Source: Xanthomonas sp. DAR 80977
GTDB lineage: Bacteria > Pseudomonadota > Gammaproteobacteria > Xanthomonadales > Xanthomonadaceae
Direction of reading: 5' to 3'
NCBI RefSeq assembly: GCF_041240605.1
Contig: NZ_CP162487.1
Span: 1,495,001 to 1,559,000 of the forward strand
Length of the DNA stretch: 64,000 nucleotides
The first letter of the stretch is position 1; each line of letters starts with the position of its first letter. Of this stretch, positions 54,711-62,423 are shown one piece after another. A program made the position numbers and the translations under genes. Below the pieces are notes generated by a model. The model made no database searches. It saw nothing but the letters and a program-made list of their open reading frames with translations, and was not told the origin of the DNA.

Positions 54711-54754
54711 CGCAGCGATCCTCCGGTGCGGGGTGGGCGGTGGCCGCGTCAGTC

Positions 54755-55087
54755 CTAGCGGGCCACGCTCACCACCAGTTCGCCGTCACACAGCGTGCTG
54801 CCGATGGTGAAGCCCAGTTCCTCCATCCAGCGGCCGCCCAGGCGCAAGGCGGGCGTGCGCTTGCCGCTGGCGGAGTGGCCGCAGCGGACGGTGCAGGTCT
54901 GCGGCGGGCGTGTGCGGCGGGGCGGGCGCGCGGCGCGGGCAAGCTCTGCGGCATCGGCGGCGACGATCTGCTCGGGCGTCAGCATGGGGATGAGCGTCGA
55001 CTCGGCGATCGTCCACTGTGGGCAGTGGCGATGCTGGTGCGGTGCGCGCTTGCGGGGAGTGGCGGGGCGGGGGGACGGTTGACGCAT
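54755..55087 (-). CDS. symE: SymE-like toxin, copy 1
   Basis: A 110-residue SymE-family protein. The AbrB-like core is TPALRLGGRWMEELGFTIGS then TLCDGELVVSV, comparable to E. coli SymE PAITLKGQWLEAAGFATGT. SymE is an SOS-induced toxin in E. coli linked to RNA cleavage or DNA condensation. The N-terminal ~55 residues are basic and differ from copy 2. Relative to copy 2 (GSTLRVQVRDGEL) the core lacks the five residues around RVQVR, so this copy may be weakened. A ~300-bp conserved leader precedes it. Confidence 0.8.
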   Translation of the reverse strand: MRQPSPRPATPRKRAPHQHRHCPQWTIAESTLIPMLTPEQIVAADAAELARAARPPRRTRPPQTCTVRCGHSASGKRTPALRLGGRWMEELGFTIGSTLCDGELVVSVAR

Positions 55088-55396
55088 GGCACAGCCTCCT
55101 TGGCAGACAGGAACCCGCGCCGACCGGCGACGGGATGTCGGGAGGTTAGAAACCGCACGTAGCCGGCGGGCTTATTTCCCCGAAGGGTGTTGTATTCGCC
55201 GCCCTCCCGACGCAGACAGCGCGTCGGAGTGTGCCTGCGAACAGGCACAAAAAACCCACCGGTTTGACGGAGGTGGGTGCCGCTACGTGAGGAGTTTCTA
55301 CGCTCCTTGGAGGAATGGTGCTACTGGTTTTTGGGGATGTCAATTGCTTTGGGCTGCAAAACGAAAGTGGGGTTTTTAAGTGAACCTGATACCGTC
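55088..55396 (-). promoter_or_regulatory. Conserved structured leader of symE copy 1
   Basis: Nearly identical to 61242-61552 over at least 240 bp, with similarity running out to about 55396. In minus-strand order it carries an AGGAG/CTCCT hairpin, an intrinsic terminator (55248-55279), a GTGCCTG-TTCG-CAGGCAC tetraloop hairpin (55231-55248), a CCGACGC/GCGTCGG hairpin, and the symE RBS (GCCAAGGAGGC). Because a terminator stands before the gene, transcription is probably attenuated or makes a separate small RNA. A GTG-started frame over it is not well supported. Confidence 0.75.
55248..55279 (-). terminator. Intrinsic terminator inside the symE leader, copy 1
   Basis: The minus strand reads ACCCACC, an 11-nt loop, GGTGGGT, then a run of Ts: a 7-bp perfect stem followed by a U-tract. 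It lies about 160 nt before the symE start codon. Confidence 0.85.
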
Positions 55397-55704
55397 ACTG
55401 GATCCCGTTACTGAGCTGATATTTCCTCTGGCCCCCGTTGTTCCCCGGACTACAAGCGTACCGGCATCGACCTGAGCCACGGCGAGCGCGTGTTCTGTCG
55501 CCTTGCGGATGCGCTGCACGGGATGGCAGCCGGCAACGCGCCCGCGTCCTTTGGGCGTGGTCGCAGAAGCAACGACACAATGGCGAGGTCGTGTGCCGGC
55601 CTTTTGTCTGCCCAAGCCGGCGATCGGCAACCCCTATGCCCAACGCGCGAACGAGTGCTCTAATGCCGGAGCCGCCATCGGCTTACCGTCCTGGAGCAAA
55701 CACC
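55397..55704. other. Spacer before the DUF5694-like gene
   Basis: No intact gene is supported. A short frame reads DYKRTGIDLSHGERVF at about 55450-55500, which looks like the debris of an unidentified gene. A 19-bp sequence TGATATTTCCTCTGGCCCC (55417-55435) recurs after the next gene at 56596-56614. Confidence 0.35.
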
Positions 55705-56529
55705 TTGAACGCCCACCGTTTTCTTGTCGCCGCGTTGTCCGCTTGCCTGACCACGTTGCCCGCGCTCGCTACCGCCGCGACGCAGACGCCCGCAGCTCCG
55801 GCAAAGGTGATGATGCTTGGCTCGTTCCACTTCGAAAATCCGGGGCGGGACATGGTGAAGTTCAAGGTCTCCGACGTCATGTCGAAAGACAATCAGGCCT
55901 ATCTCGCGGGCCTTGCCGCGCGGCTCGCCGCGTTCCGCCCCACCGACGTCCTGGTGGAATGCGAGCCATCCGAGCAGGCGAAATACGACGCCGCGTTTGC
56001 CCGCTACCGCGACGGTCAGTCGGCCCTGCCGAACAACGAAATCCACCAAATCGGCTTCCGCGTCGCCAAAGCCTCAGGGATTGCGGGAGTGACGTGCTTC
56101 GACGAGGGCCAGGTCGGCTGGGAGTCCGAGCCGATGTTCGATTACATCAAGGCGAACGACCCGGCAATGCAGGCGACGATGGATGCCACGTTCAAGACGC
56201 TTTCCGCGCGCGCCGACCGCGAGCAATCGACGCTGCCGCTGGCCGAACTGCTGCGCCTGACCAACGATCCCGCGCGCGACCGCGAAAACAAGAATCTCTA
56301 CATCAGCACCAATGCGGTGGATGCCGGCGGCAGCTTTGCCGGTGCCGACGCCGCGGCCAGTTGGTGGCACCGCAACTTCCGCATGTATGCCAACGTGCAG
56401 AAGGCCGCGCAACCCGGCCACCGCGTGCTGGTGATCGCTGGATCCGGCCACACGGCGATCCTCAAGGACCTGTTGGCGATCGACATGCAGCGCACTGCCG
56501 AGGATGTGAGCGGGTATCTGGCGCCGTAG
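55705..56529 (+). CDS. Exported DUF5694-like protein
   Basis: Encodes 274 residues. The TTG start at 55705 is chosen because GGAG lies eight bases upstream and a signal peptide begins at once (LNAHRFLVAALSACLTTLPA, cleavage near TAA). ATG 55663 is the alternative. The mature part has KVMMLGSFHFENPGRDMVKF at its N-terminus, RPTDVLVECEP, ANDPAMQATMD and a C-terminal RVLVIAGSGHTAILKDLL. This fits the DUF5694 group as I remember it, distantly like TraB/GumN hydrolase-type folds. Function is unknown. It is bounded by short direct repeats. Confidence 0.75.
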   Translation: MNAHRFLVAALSACLTTLPALATAATQTPAAPAKVMMLGSFHFENPGRDMVKFKVSDVMSKDNQAYLAGLAARLAAFRPTDVLVECEPSEQAKYDAAFARYRDGQSALPNNEIHQIGFRVAKASGIAGVTCFDEGQVGWESEPMFDYIKANDPAMQATMDATFKTLSARADREQSTLPLAELLRLTNDPARDRENKNLYISTNAVDAGGSFAGADAAASWWHRNFRMYANVQKAAQPGHRVLVIAGSGHTAILKDLLAIDMQRTAEDVSGYLAP

Positions 56530-56786
56530 GTCGACCCGACGGTAAGGGCAACAGCGGGACTCGACGGTGGGGCGTAGGAAATATGCGATTTAAATTGATA
56601 TTTCCTCTGGCCCCGTTGTTAGCGATCCCTATCGGTGCGGTAACCGTGAGGATGCGCCATGCGCGTGCTTTTGCAGACAAAAGCCATCGCACAATGTTGA
56701 TTGATAAGAACTAAGGCTGGGAAACGTCAGGATCTGCGCCCTGTCTCCAGTTTCATACCCCACACCGACCACGCCGACCTCCAGCC
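56530..56786. other. Spacer with second direct-repeat copy
   Basis: It holds the 56596-56614 copy of TGATATTTCCTCTGGCCCC followed by CGTTGTT, matching the copy before the DUF5694-like gene. No gene is supported. Confidence 0.5.
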
Positions 56787-57926
56787 ATGACCAAAGTTCT
56801 GATCCTCAGTGTAAGCGCCGGCAATGGCCACGTGCGCGCAGCACAGGCGCTTGCTGCCGCCGCACCCTCTCTCGCTCCCCCGTGCACGGCTGTACATATC
56901 GACACCATGGCCCATGTGTCAGGGGCATTCCGCAGGATCTACACCGATTGGTACATCCAGCTGGTGAATCGCGCGCCCGAACTGTGGTCGTATCTGCATC
57001 AGCGCAGCGACGTCACGCCGCACCACGCGGCGTCGCAGCGCTTGCGCCGCGGCATCGAGCGACTGAGCACCGGCGCGCTGCTGCGCGAGATTCGAAACGC
57101 GAAGCCCGATGCTGTGATTTGCACCCACTTCCTGCCGGCCGAGTTGCTGATGCGCGAACGCAGAAACGCTCGTCTCGACTACCCCGTCTGGTTGCAGATC
57201 ACCGACTACGACCTGCACAACATGTGGCTCGTTCCCGAGATGACCGGCTACCTGGCGGCGAACGAAGAGGTCGCGTTCCGGCTTCGCGCACGCGGCATTC
57301 CGGCCGACCGTGTGCACGTCACAGGAATTCCGGTGATGCCAGCATTCTCGAAGCCCGACGCGCCGACGCTGGACCGCGATGCGTGCGCTGCAGCCCTGGG
57401 TCTGGATCCATCGCGCTCCACGCTTCTGATGGCGTCAGGCGGCGCTGGCGTTGGCGATCTTGCGAGCATGGTCGAACGTGCCCTGGGCATGGCAAGCGAT
57501 TTCCAGGTAATCGCCGTGGCGGGCCGCAATGCCGACACACACGCCAGACTGGGGGCGCTGGCGCTTCGCCATCCGGGCCGGATGATTGCGGTGGGCTTCA
57601 CCGACGAGATGCACAAGCTCATGGCAGCTGCCGATCTGGTCGTCACCAAGCCCGGCGGCCTCACCGTGTCCGAATGCCTGGCGCTGGGCAAGCCGATGCT
57701 GCTGATCTCGCCGATCCCTGGCCAGGAAGAACACAACGCCGGCTTCCTGATGGAAGAGGGCGCAGCATGGCTGGCCTACGACGCCATTGGCCTTGACTAC
57801 AAGGTCGAACGGCTGATGGCCGATCGGCCGAAATTGCGAACCATGGCTGCATGCAGCCTTGCGCTCGGCAAGCCCCAGTCGGCAGCGACGGTGCTTCAAC
57901 GTGTGCTGCAGAGCATGCCCGCATGA
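56787..57926 (+). CDS. GT28-type glycosyltransferase, MGDG synthase/MurG-like
   Basis: A 379-residue GT-B enzyme. The N-terminal Gly-rich acceptor loop is SVSAGNGHVRAAQALAAAAP. The middle contains YPVWLQITDYDLHNMW. The C-terminal nucleotide-sugar site is VTKPGGLTVSECLALGKPML then ISPIPGQEEHNAGFLMEEGA. This pattern is shared by diacylglycerol glycosyltransferases (YpfP/MGDG synthases), so it may glycosylate a lipid at the inner leaflet. No membrane helix is visible. The gene is single, has no operon partners, and follows shuffled DNA. Confidence 0.85.
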   Translation: MTKVLILSVSAGNGHVRAAQALAAAAPSLAPPCTAVHIDTMAHVSGAFRRIYTDWYIQLVNRAPELWSYLHQRSDVTPHHAASQRLRRGIERLSTGALLREIRNAKPDAVICTHFLPAELLMRERRNARLDYPVWLQITDYDLHNMWLVPEMTGYLAANEEVAFRLRARGIPADRVHVTGIPVMPAFSKPDAPTLDRDACAAALGLDPSRSTLLMASGGAGVGDLASMVERALGMASDFQVIAVAGRNADTHARLGALALRHPGRMIAVGFTDEMHKLMAAADLVVTKPGGLTVSECLALGKPMLLISPIPGQEEHNAGFLMEEGAAWLAYDAIGLDYKVERLMADRPKLRTMAACSLALGKPQSAATVLQRVLQSMPA

Positions 57927-58004
57927 TGCAGGCCGTAGATAGAGCGCCCATCCCCTGCACACTGGTCTACCTGGCCTGGGGACTTGTAATGGCGTTCTTT
58001 TTCT

Positions 58005-58110
58005 TGCCGTCACGCACCTGCAGGCGCAGCTTCCTGCTGATGGCGAAACCCAGTTCCTCCATCCAGCGGCCGCCCAGGCGCAGCGCGGGCATGCGTTCGC
58101 CGCTGGAGGA
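58005..58110 (-). pseudogene. symE-like fragment 2
   Basis: The minus strand reads ERMPALRLGGRWMEELGFAI then SRKLRLQVRDGKKK. This is the SymE core without the N-terminal part, leader or a proper end. The GAGGAAAGTTCACGGTGTCC junction-type motif lies directly beside it at 58106-58125. Confidence 0.7.
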
Positions 58111-58155
58111 AAGTTCACGGTGTCCCTGTTTTCATGGCGAGAGATCGGCTTCCGC

Positions 58156-58788
58156 TTAGTAGCCAAGAGTTATTGCGACTTTGTATGCTGCATAACCGCC
58201 GACGAGATAGCTAATTACGAACGATATGGATTTTATTCTCCCGATATGAGTCCAAAGTACTCCGGCTATGTTGAGCATGGCAAATAAATTTCCCAAATGG
58301 AGGATTGCTGCTAGAACGCCGAGCGCCAGCAAGCTCTCCGGAATATGCTGTGCGGGTGGGAATATCATTAGGAGTTGAAAGCCGAGCAGGACGCCCACTG
58401 AAACTCTGGGTAAGGAGAAAATTGTCTGTGAAACAAGCCTGCTGAGCCAATCGCCATCGGTCTTGGCGAGAAAGAATGGATTCAATAGGCTAGCGTCTTC
58501 AGTTAGTGTCGCAATCAGATTGCTTGGTTCTTGGCTGGCTTTGATTTTTTTATCGATGACCAACGCCAGGCGGCATACGTGCCACATCAATAGTCCATTG
58601 AACATGAGCAATAGATAGACACCTGCTATTCTCGGAAGCTTTGCGCCTGCCAGGGGAATGTCTTCGGAGACAACAGTGGCAGCAGCAATGAGCGTAAGCA
58701 AAATTGGCAGTGGAATCGTCAATGTCTTGATGAACGAATCAAGCAGGTTCTTGAGGTCGGTCTGATCTTGCGCTTTCGACGCATTCAT
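58156..58788 (-). CDS. Multi-pass membrane protein, unknown
   Basis: A 210-residue protein with four to five hydrophobic segments (LTIPLPILLTLIAAATVV, IAGVYLLLMFNGLLMWHVC, VSVGVLLGFQLLMIFPP, ILHLGNLFAMLNIAGVLW, ISFVISYLVGGYAAYKVA). The DNA is clearly more AT-rich than the neighbourhood, suggesting recent acquisition. No family is recognised, and no operon partner is adjacent. Confidence 0.65.
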   Translation of the reverse strand: MNASKAQDQTDLKNLLDSFIKTLTIPLPILLTLIAAATVVSEDIPLAGAKLPRIAGVYLLLMFNGLLMWHVCRLALVIDKKIKASQEPSNLIATLTEDASLLNPFFLAKTDGDWLSRLVSQTIFSLPRVSVGVLLGFQLLMIFPPAQHIPESLLALGVLAAILHLGNLFAMLNIAGVLWTHIGRIKSISFVISYLVGGYAAYKVAITLGY

Positions 58789-58845
58789 ATGTCACCTCAT
58801 AGTTCGCCATTTTTACCGTTTTATCTGAAGCTAAGCCGGGTGCGG

Positions 58846-58985
58846 CCACACTTCCCTTACGCAGGTTCTCGATGTTGCCTGATGGGTAGATCGTTTGAAT
58901 GCGTCGATCCTGATCCGACCCCATGGCGAGGGATTGCACGTGCCGCGCCGCACCGGCTGGATATCCCCGGTGTTGCTCAGCATAT
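58846..58985. repeat. Diverged ~140-bp repeat, copy A
   Basis: It resembles 62511-62650 base by base with gaps (ACTTCCCTTACGCAGG against ACTTCCCCTACACAGG; GGATTGCACGTGCCGCGCCG against GGATCGCACATGCCACGCCG). About 65-70 percent identity is estimated by eye. AAGTGCACTCCGGCC at 59163-59177 lies further on. The whole 58789-59215 spacer holds no supported gene. Confidence 0.5.
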
Positions 58986-59215
58986 CGTATAGCCGGGCAC
59001 CGACAGGCTGGCCATCGCCGTACATGTTTACGTGTGGGTGACCAAATCGCGTGCGCTGGGCAATAACCGCTTCCGTGTGGCTATCGAGCGCCAGCCCGGC
59101 CGTTATGTCGGATCCGCTGCTCGAATAGGTAGGCTGCCGAAGGTCAGACCGACAGGTGAGGAAAGTGCACTCCGGCCGCTGTCTTCCCGGTTTTTTCCTG
59201 AAATCCCGCGTTACG

Positions 59216-59602
59216 TCACGGCGCCGTTGCCGCACCACGCGCGCATTCCGGAGCGTTGGCCGGCGCACGCGACATCTCCCCGGTGCGATACGACTCGCCC
59301 CATTCGCGCAGGCTGATCAGGACCGGCGCGAGGGATTTTCCAAGCGGGGTGAGCGCGTATTCGACCTTGGGCGGCACCTGCGGATAGACGTGCCGCACGA
59401 TGACGCCGTCCTCCTCGAGCTCGCGCAATTGCAACGTCAGCATGCGCTGCGTGGCATTCGGAATCAGGCGCGTCAGTTCCATGAAGCGCTTCTTTCCGGA
59501 GAGCAGGTGGAACAGGATCACGGGCTTCCAGACGCCGCCGATCACGGAAAGCGTGACTTCGACCGCGCAGCCGCTCTTGCCGTCCTGACGTTTCAGACGC
59601 AT
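59216..59602 (-). CDS. HxlR-family transcriptional regulator
   Basis: A 128-residue winged-helix regulator. The N-terminal Cys in KSGCAVEVTLSVIGGVWKPV is typical of thiol- or electrophile-sensing HxlR members. The core is LLSGKKRFMELTRLIPNATQ, then RMLTLQLRELEEDGVIVRHV and PPKVEYALTPLGKSL. It is divergent from the alcohol dehydrogenase-type gene, with an inverted repeat directly at its start, so it probably represses itself and that gene and releases on a reactive aldehyde or quinone. The inducer is not shown by sequence. Confidence 0.9.
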   Translation of the reverse strand: MRLKRQDGKSGCAVEVTLSVIGGVWKPVILFHLLSGKKRFMELTRLIPNATQRMLTLQLRELEEDGVIVRHVYPQVPPKVEYALTPLGKSLAPVLISLREWGESYRTGEMSRAPANAPECARGAATAP

Positions 59603-59607
59603 GGTTT

Positions 59608-59629
59608 GTACCTACAAAATTGATAGTAC
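59608..59629. promoter_or_regulatory. Inverted repeat, candidate HxlR operator
   Basis: Half-sites GTACCTA and TAGTAC enclose an AT-rich CAAAATTGA core. The sequence lies next to the regulator's start codon and upstream of the divergent oxidoreductase gene, where HxlR operators are usually found. Confidence 0.5.
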
Positions 59630-59749
59630 CAGTGGAAATTGTACGTTCTTGCGATGCAGGAGGTACCTGCTGACAATGCCTGCAACGCGGCAGCGCTGCA
59701 ATGGTGCAGCGCCGCCCCTCGCCACCTTTCCACCAAGGATGCCGTGCTC

Positions 59750-60757
59750 ATGAAAGCCATCACCCTGCGCCAGCCCGCTGGCCTGGACAACCTCCGCCTC
59801 GTCGATCTGCCCGACCCCGGCCAACCGGGCGCCGGCGAAATCCGCGTGCGCGTGCATGCCAGCTCGCTCAACTTCCACGATCTGGGCGTGGTGACCGGCC
59901 GCATGCCCAGCGCCGACGGCCGCATCCCGATGTCCGACGGCGCCGGCGTGGTGGAGGCGGTGGGTGAGGGCGTGGACGAGTTCGCCGTGGGCGATGCCGT
60001 CGTCTCGACGTTCTTCCCGACATGGCTGGATGGCGGGCCGACGATCGCCGATTTCGCGACCGTGCCCGGCGACGGTGTCGACGGCTATGCGCGCGAATAC
60101 GTCGTTCGCCCAGCGCATTGGTTCACGCATGCGCCGCGGGGCTACAGCCACGCCGAAGCGGCGACGCTGACGACCGCCGGGCTCACCGCGTGGCGGGCGC
60201 TGGTGGTGGACGCGCGCCTGAAGGCCGGCGACACGGTCCTGGTGCTCGGCACGGGTGGCGTGTCGATCTTTGCGCTGCAGTTCGCCAAGCAGATGGGCGC
60301 CACCGTGATCGCAACGTCGTCCTCCGACGAGAAGCTGGCGCGTGCGCAGGCGCTGGGCGCCGACTTCACGATCAACTACCGGCGCGATACCGACTGGGCG
60401 GCCAAGGTGCTCGAGTACACGAGCGGCCGTGGCGTCGACAACGTGATCGAAGTGGGCGGCCCCGACACGCTGGGGCAATCCATTCAGGCCTGCCGCATCG
60501 GCGGCCATATCGCCTTGATCGGCGTGCTGACCGGCATTGCCGGCCCGGTGCCGACGGTGGCGCTGATGCAACGCCACCAGACCCTGCAGGGATTGATCGT
60601 TGGGAGCCGCAGCCACCAGCGCGACATGGTCCGCGCCATCGACGCAACCGGCATCAAGCCAGTGGTCGACCAGACATTCGCGCTGGAAGACATCGCCGAT
60701 GCATTTGCGCACCAGGCGGCGGGCAAGCATTTTGGGAAGCTGTGCTTGTCGATTTAG
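59750..60757 (+). CDS. Zinc-type alcohol dehydrogenase-like oxidoreductase (MDR family)
   Basis: A 335-residue NAD(P)H-dependent medium-chain reductase. The GroES-like N-terminus is MKAITLRQPAGLDNLRLVDL. The Rossmann fold has VLVLGTGGVSIFALQFAKQM, with the GxGxxx loop reading GTGGVS. TSGRGVDNVIEVGGPDTLGQ and LIGVLTGIAG follow. The structural Zn cysteine cluster is absent, as in the quinone-reductase-like branch. The gene is divergent from hxlR-type and likely controlled by it. It probably reduces an electrophilic aldehyde, ketone or quinone; the substrate is unknown. An upstream ATG at 59639 is rejected. Confidence 0.88.
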   Translation: MKAITLRQPAGLDNLRLVDLPDPGQPGAGEIRVRVHASSLNFHDLGVVTGRMPSADGRIPMSDGAGVVEAVGEGVDEFAVGDAVVSTFFPTWLDGGPTIADFATVPGDGVDGYAREYVVRPAHWFTHAPRGYSHAEAATLTTAGLTAWRALVVDARLKAGDTVLVLGTGGVSIFALQFAKQMGATVIATSSSDEKLARAQALGADFTINYRRDTDWAAKVLEYTSGRGVDNVIEVGGPDTLGQSIQACRIGGHIALIGVLTGIAGPVPTVALMQRHQTLQGLIVGSRSHQRDMVRAIDATGIKPVVDQTFALEDIADAFAHQAAGKHFGKLCLSI

Positions 60758-60770
60758 CAAGGGACGGGGG

Positions 60771-60787
60771 CAAGTGCACTCTGCCCC
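60771..60787. repeat. Junction motif cutting the second symE-linked small gene
   Basis: GGGGGCAAGTGCACTCTGCC lies here, near-palindromic. On the minus strand the gene starting MASNRFVF (60790-60825) runs into it and loses homology. Related motifs lie at 55378-55393, 61531-61546, 62500-62516, 62657-62672 and 59163-59177. Confidence 0.55.
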
Positions 60788-60789
60788 CT

Positions 60790-60825
60790 GTTTTTGAAGA
60801 CAAAGCGGTTGGACGCCATCTCAGC
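60790..60825 (-). pseudogene. Truncated copy of the symE-linked small gene
   Basis: Only the start MASNRFVF (then unrelated KNRGQSALAP) is left of the 77-residue gene seen intact at 54477-54710. The break coincides with a recurring junction motif. The position relative to symE copy 2 (start 33 bp after its stop) is close to that of copy 1. Confidence 0.65.
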
Positions 60826-60857
60826 GACCCTCCGTTGCGTGGTGGGCGATGGCCGCG

Positions 60858-61241
60858 TCAGTCCTTGCTGGCTACGCTCACCACCAGTTCGCCGTCGCGC
60901 ACCTGTACGCGCAGCGTGCTGCCGATGGTGAAGCCCAGTGCCTCCATCCAGCGGCCGCCCAGGCGCAGCGCGGGCGTGCGCTTGCCGCTGGCGGAGTGGC
61001 CGCAACCCACGGTGCAGGTCTGCGGCGGACGTGGGCGGCGGGGCGCGCGTGGCGGGCGGGCCAGCTCGGCGGCGATGGCGGCTGCGGCGTCTTCAACCGA
61101 CATCATCGGCGTGCACGGTGGCTCGATGTAACGCAGGAAGCCGGCCGGCTCTGGCGCGGGACCGGGCTTCGGTTGGCGCGTTGCACGTTTGCGGGCAGAC
61201 GGGGTGCGCGGAGTGTTGGGGCGGGGTGACGGTTGACGCAT
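60858..61241 (-). CDS. symE: SymE-like toxin, copy 2
   Basis: A 127-residue SymE-family protein with an intact AbrB-like core: TPALRLGGRWMEALGFTIGS then TLRVQVRDGELVVSVASKD. The first eight residues (MRQPSPRP) and the C-terminal half match copy 1, while the middle (~residues 9-65) is unrelated. This suggests conservation of the leader and toxin core and rapid change in between. An expected E. coli-like SymR antisense RNA was not identified. The preceding leader with terminator is shared with copy 1. Confidence 0.82.
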   Translation of the reverse strand: MRQPSPRPNTPRTPSARKRATRQPKPGPAPEPAGFLRYIEPPCTPMMSVEDAAAAIAAELARPPRAPRRPRPPQTCTVGCGHSASGKRTPALRLGGRWMEALGFTIGSTLRVQVRDGELVVSVASKD

Positions 61242-61552
61242 GGCACAGCCTCCTTGGCAGACAGGAACCCGCGCCGAAGGGCGACGGGATGTCGGGAGGT
61301 TAGAAACCGCACACAGCCGGCGGGCTTATTTCCCCGAAGGGTGTTGTATTCGCCGCCCTCCCGACGCAGACAGCGCGTCGGAGTGTGCCTGCGAACAGGC
61401 ACAAAAAACCCACCGGTTTGACGGAGGTGGGTGCCGCTGTGTGAGGAGTTTCTACGCTCCTTGGAGGGATGGTGCTACTGGTTTTTAGGGGTGTCAACTG
61501 GTTTGGCTATAACGAGAGAGATGGGCTTTTAAGTGAATCTGACACCGCTATC
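61242..61552 (-). promoter_or_regulatory. Conserved structured leader of symE copy 2
   Basis: Matches 55088-55396, with the same hairpins: terminator (61402-61433), GTGCCTG-TTCG-CAGGCAC hairpin (61385-61402) and RBS GCCAAGGAGGC. The differences seen between copies within the GTG-started frame change amino acids (Tyr to Cys, Gly to Leu), so selection acts on the RNA or DNA rather than on a peptide. Confidence 0.75.
61402..61433 (-). terminator. Intrinsic terminator inside the symE leader, copy 2
   Basis: The same ACCCACC/GGTGGGT stem and T-run as in copy 1, with no base change in stem or loop. Confidence 0.85.
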
Positions 61553-61557
61553 CACTG

Positions 61558-61977
61558 TCAGGCGCCATCCTTTCGCTTTGCCATTCTCTCTATTGCAGCT
61601 TGAACGACCTCCTCGGCAGCCTGGCGGCCCTCTTCAGTTTGCAACCAGGTTACGCTTTCGCGTGACAACAATAGGCTAGCGATAGTTTCGTTCAGGGTGA
61701 CTTCAATCCCATACTCGATGAGCTGAGACGCTTCGACGTAGACGGTAGGCCCTGATCCAAAATGCTTGCGTGCATGATCGAGCTCCACAAGGACTACGAT
61801 GGCGCCAGAGGCAAGGCGGCAGCCAAAGCCGTGGGCGTCGCCCATGCCTGGCTCATCCCAACTGTCCAAGGGAATCTGTAGTCGTTCAGAGAGTTCAAAG
61901 ATTGAAGTCTGGATGGTGCAGAGTGGGAACTCGACCAGCAGCCTGTCGTCTTTGGAGAGCTTTGATGGTGGCAGCAT
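61558..61977 (-). CDS. Unknown cytoplasmic protein in an integron-type cassette
   Basis: A 139-residue protein (MLPPSKLSKDDRLLVEFPLC, FGCRLASGAIVVLVELDHAR, YGIEVTLNETIASLLLSRES). No signal or membrane helix is visible, and a C-terminal helix rich in Glu, Ala, Arg and Lys is present. No family is recognised. The Met at 61977 is preferred over 61995 because AGGA lies just upstream and the earlier Met falls inside attC-like site c. Its start follows that site directly. Confidence 0.6.
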   Translation of the reverse strand: MLPPSKLSKDDRLLVEFPLCTIQTSIFELSERLQIPLDSWDEPGMGDAHGFGCRLASGAIVVLVELDHARKHFGSGPTVYVEASQLIEYGIEVTLNETIASLLLSRESVTWLQTEEGRQAAEEVVQAAIERMAKRKDGA

Positions 61978-61994
61978 GATTCCTGATCTTTGCA

Positions 61995-62040
61995 TTAAGC
62001 CGAGCCGCGAAGCGGCTTAGGCTTGAATGAATTGTTAGGC
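61995..62040 (-). other. attC-like recombination site c
   Basis: The plus strand reads TTAAGCCGAGCCGCGAAGCG, GCTTAGGCTTGAATGAATTG, then GTTAGGC. The GTTAGGC end (62034-62040) is a perfect GTTRRRY core. AAGCC-GCCGC pairs with GCGGC-GGCTT around GAA, giving the expected folded bottom strand. The opposite R' end is degenerate. This is the clearest attC in the window. Confidence 0.8.
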
Positions 62041-62421
62041 CCCATTGAGGGCCGCCGAAACCGCCTGCTTGAGTATCTGCTCATCGTCTATCAACTCACG
62101 GTAGGCGGCATACGATAGTTGGCCGTCATTGACTTGCCGCTCAATAAAAAGTTCGAGTCGCCACTCATCCGGGTCAGGCTTATCAAAGTCAAAATCGATG
62201 CCGCCGACACCCGGCGATTTGAAAATATCAACACCAATTCCGTGCGGACGGACAAACCAGCACGTGTTTGGAATGGCCCGAAAGTGGCGATGCTCCCGGG
62301 CAAGAATGTCTTGAGGGTCCGCTAAACCAAACGCATGAACAAGCAGCTCTTTAGCCCAGGCGACATTCGCGTACCAGAGTGGGATCGCTTGCTTAATGAG
62401 ATCAACGTGAGAATCGGTCAT
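62035..62421 (-). CDS. Unknown protein in an integron-type cassette (DUF6896-like)
   Basis: A 128-residue protein (MTDSHVDLIKQAIPLWYANV, NTCWFVRPHGIGVDIFKSPG, VGGIDFDFDKPDPDEWRLEL). The segment CWFVRPHGIGVDIF with GGIDFDF resembles a family I remember as DUF6896, not certain. It has no signal peptide. Its stop overlaps the R'' end of site c and its start lies directly after site d, the exact arrangement of a one-gene integron cassette. Start ATG 62421 is chosen accordingly; longer frames run through the attC-like site. Confidence 0.65.
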   Translation of the reverse strand: MTDSHVDLIKQAIPLWYANVAWAKELLVHAFGLADPQDILAREHRHFRAIPNTCWFVRPHGIGVDIFKSPGVGGIDFDFDKPDPDEWRLELFIERQVNDGQLSYAAYRELIDDEQILKQAVSAALNGA

Positions 62422-62423
62422 GG

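Noticed and set aside
54979..55248. GTG-started frame across the symE leader (MPVRRHTPTRCLRREGGEYN...)
   Set aside because: It starts right after the terminator and runs into symE in another frame. Differences between the two leader copies change amino acids instead of preserving them, so the conservation looks like RNA or DNA conservation. Kept as a doubt, not a gene.
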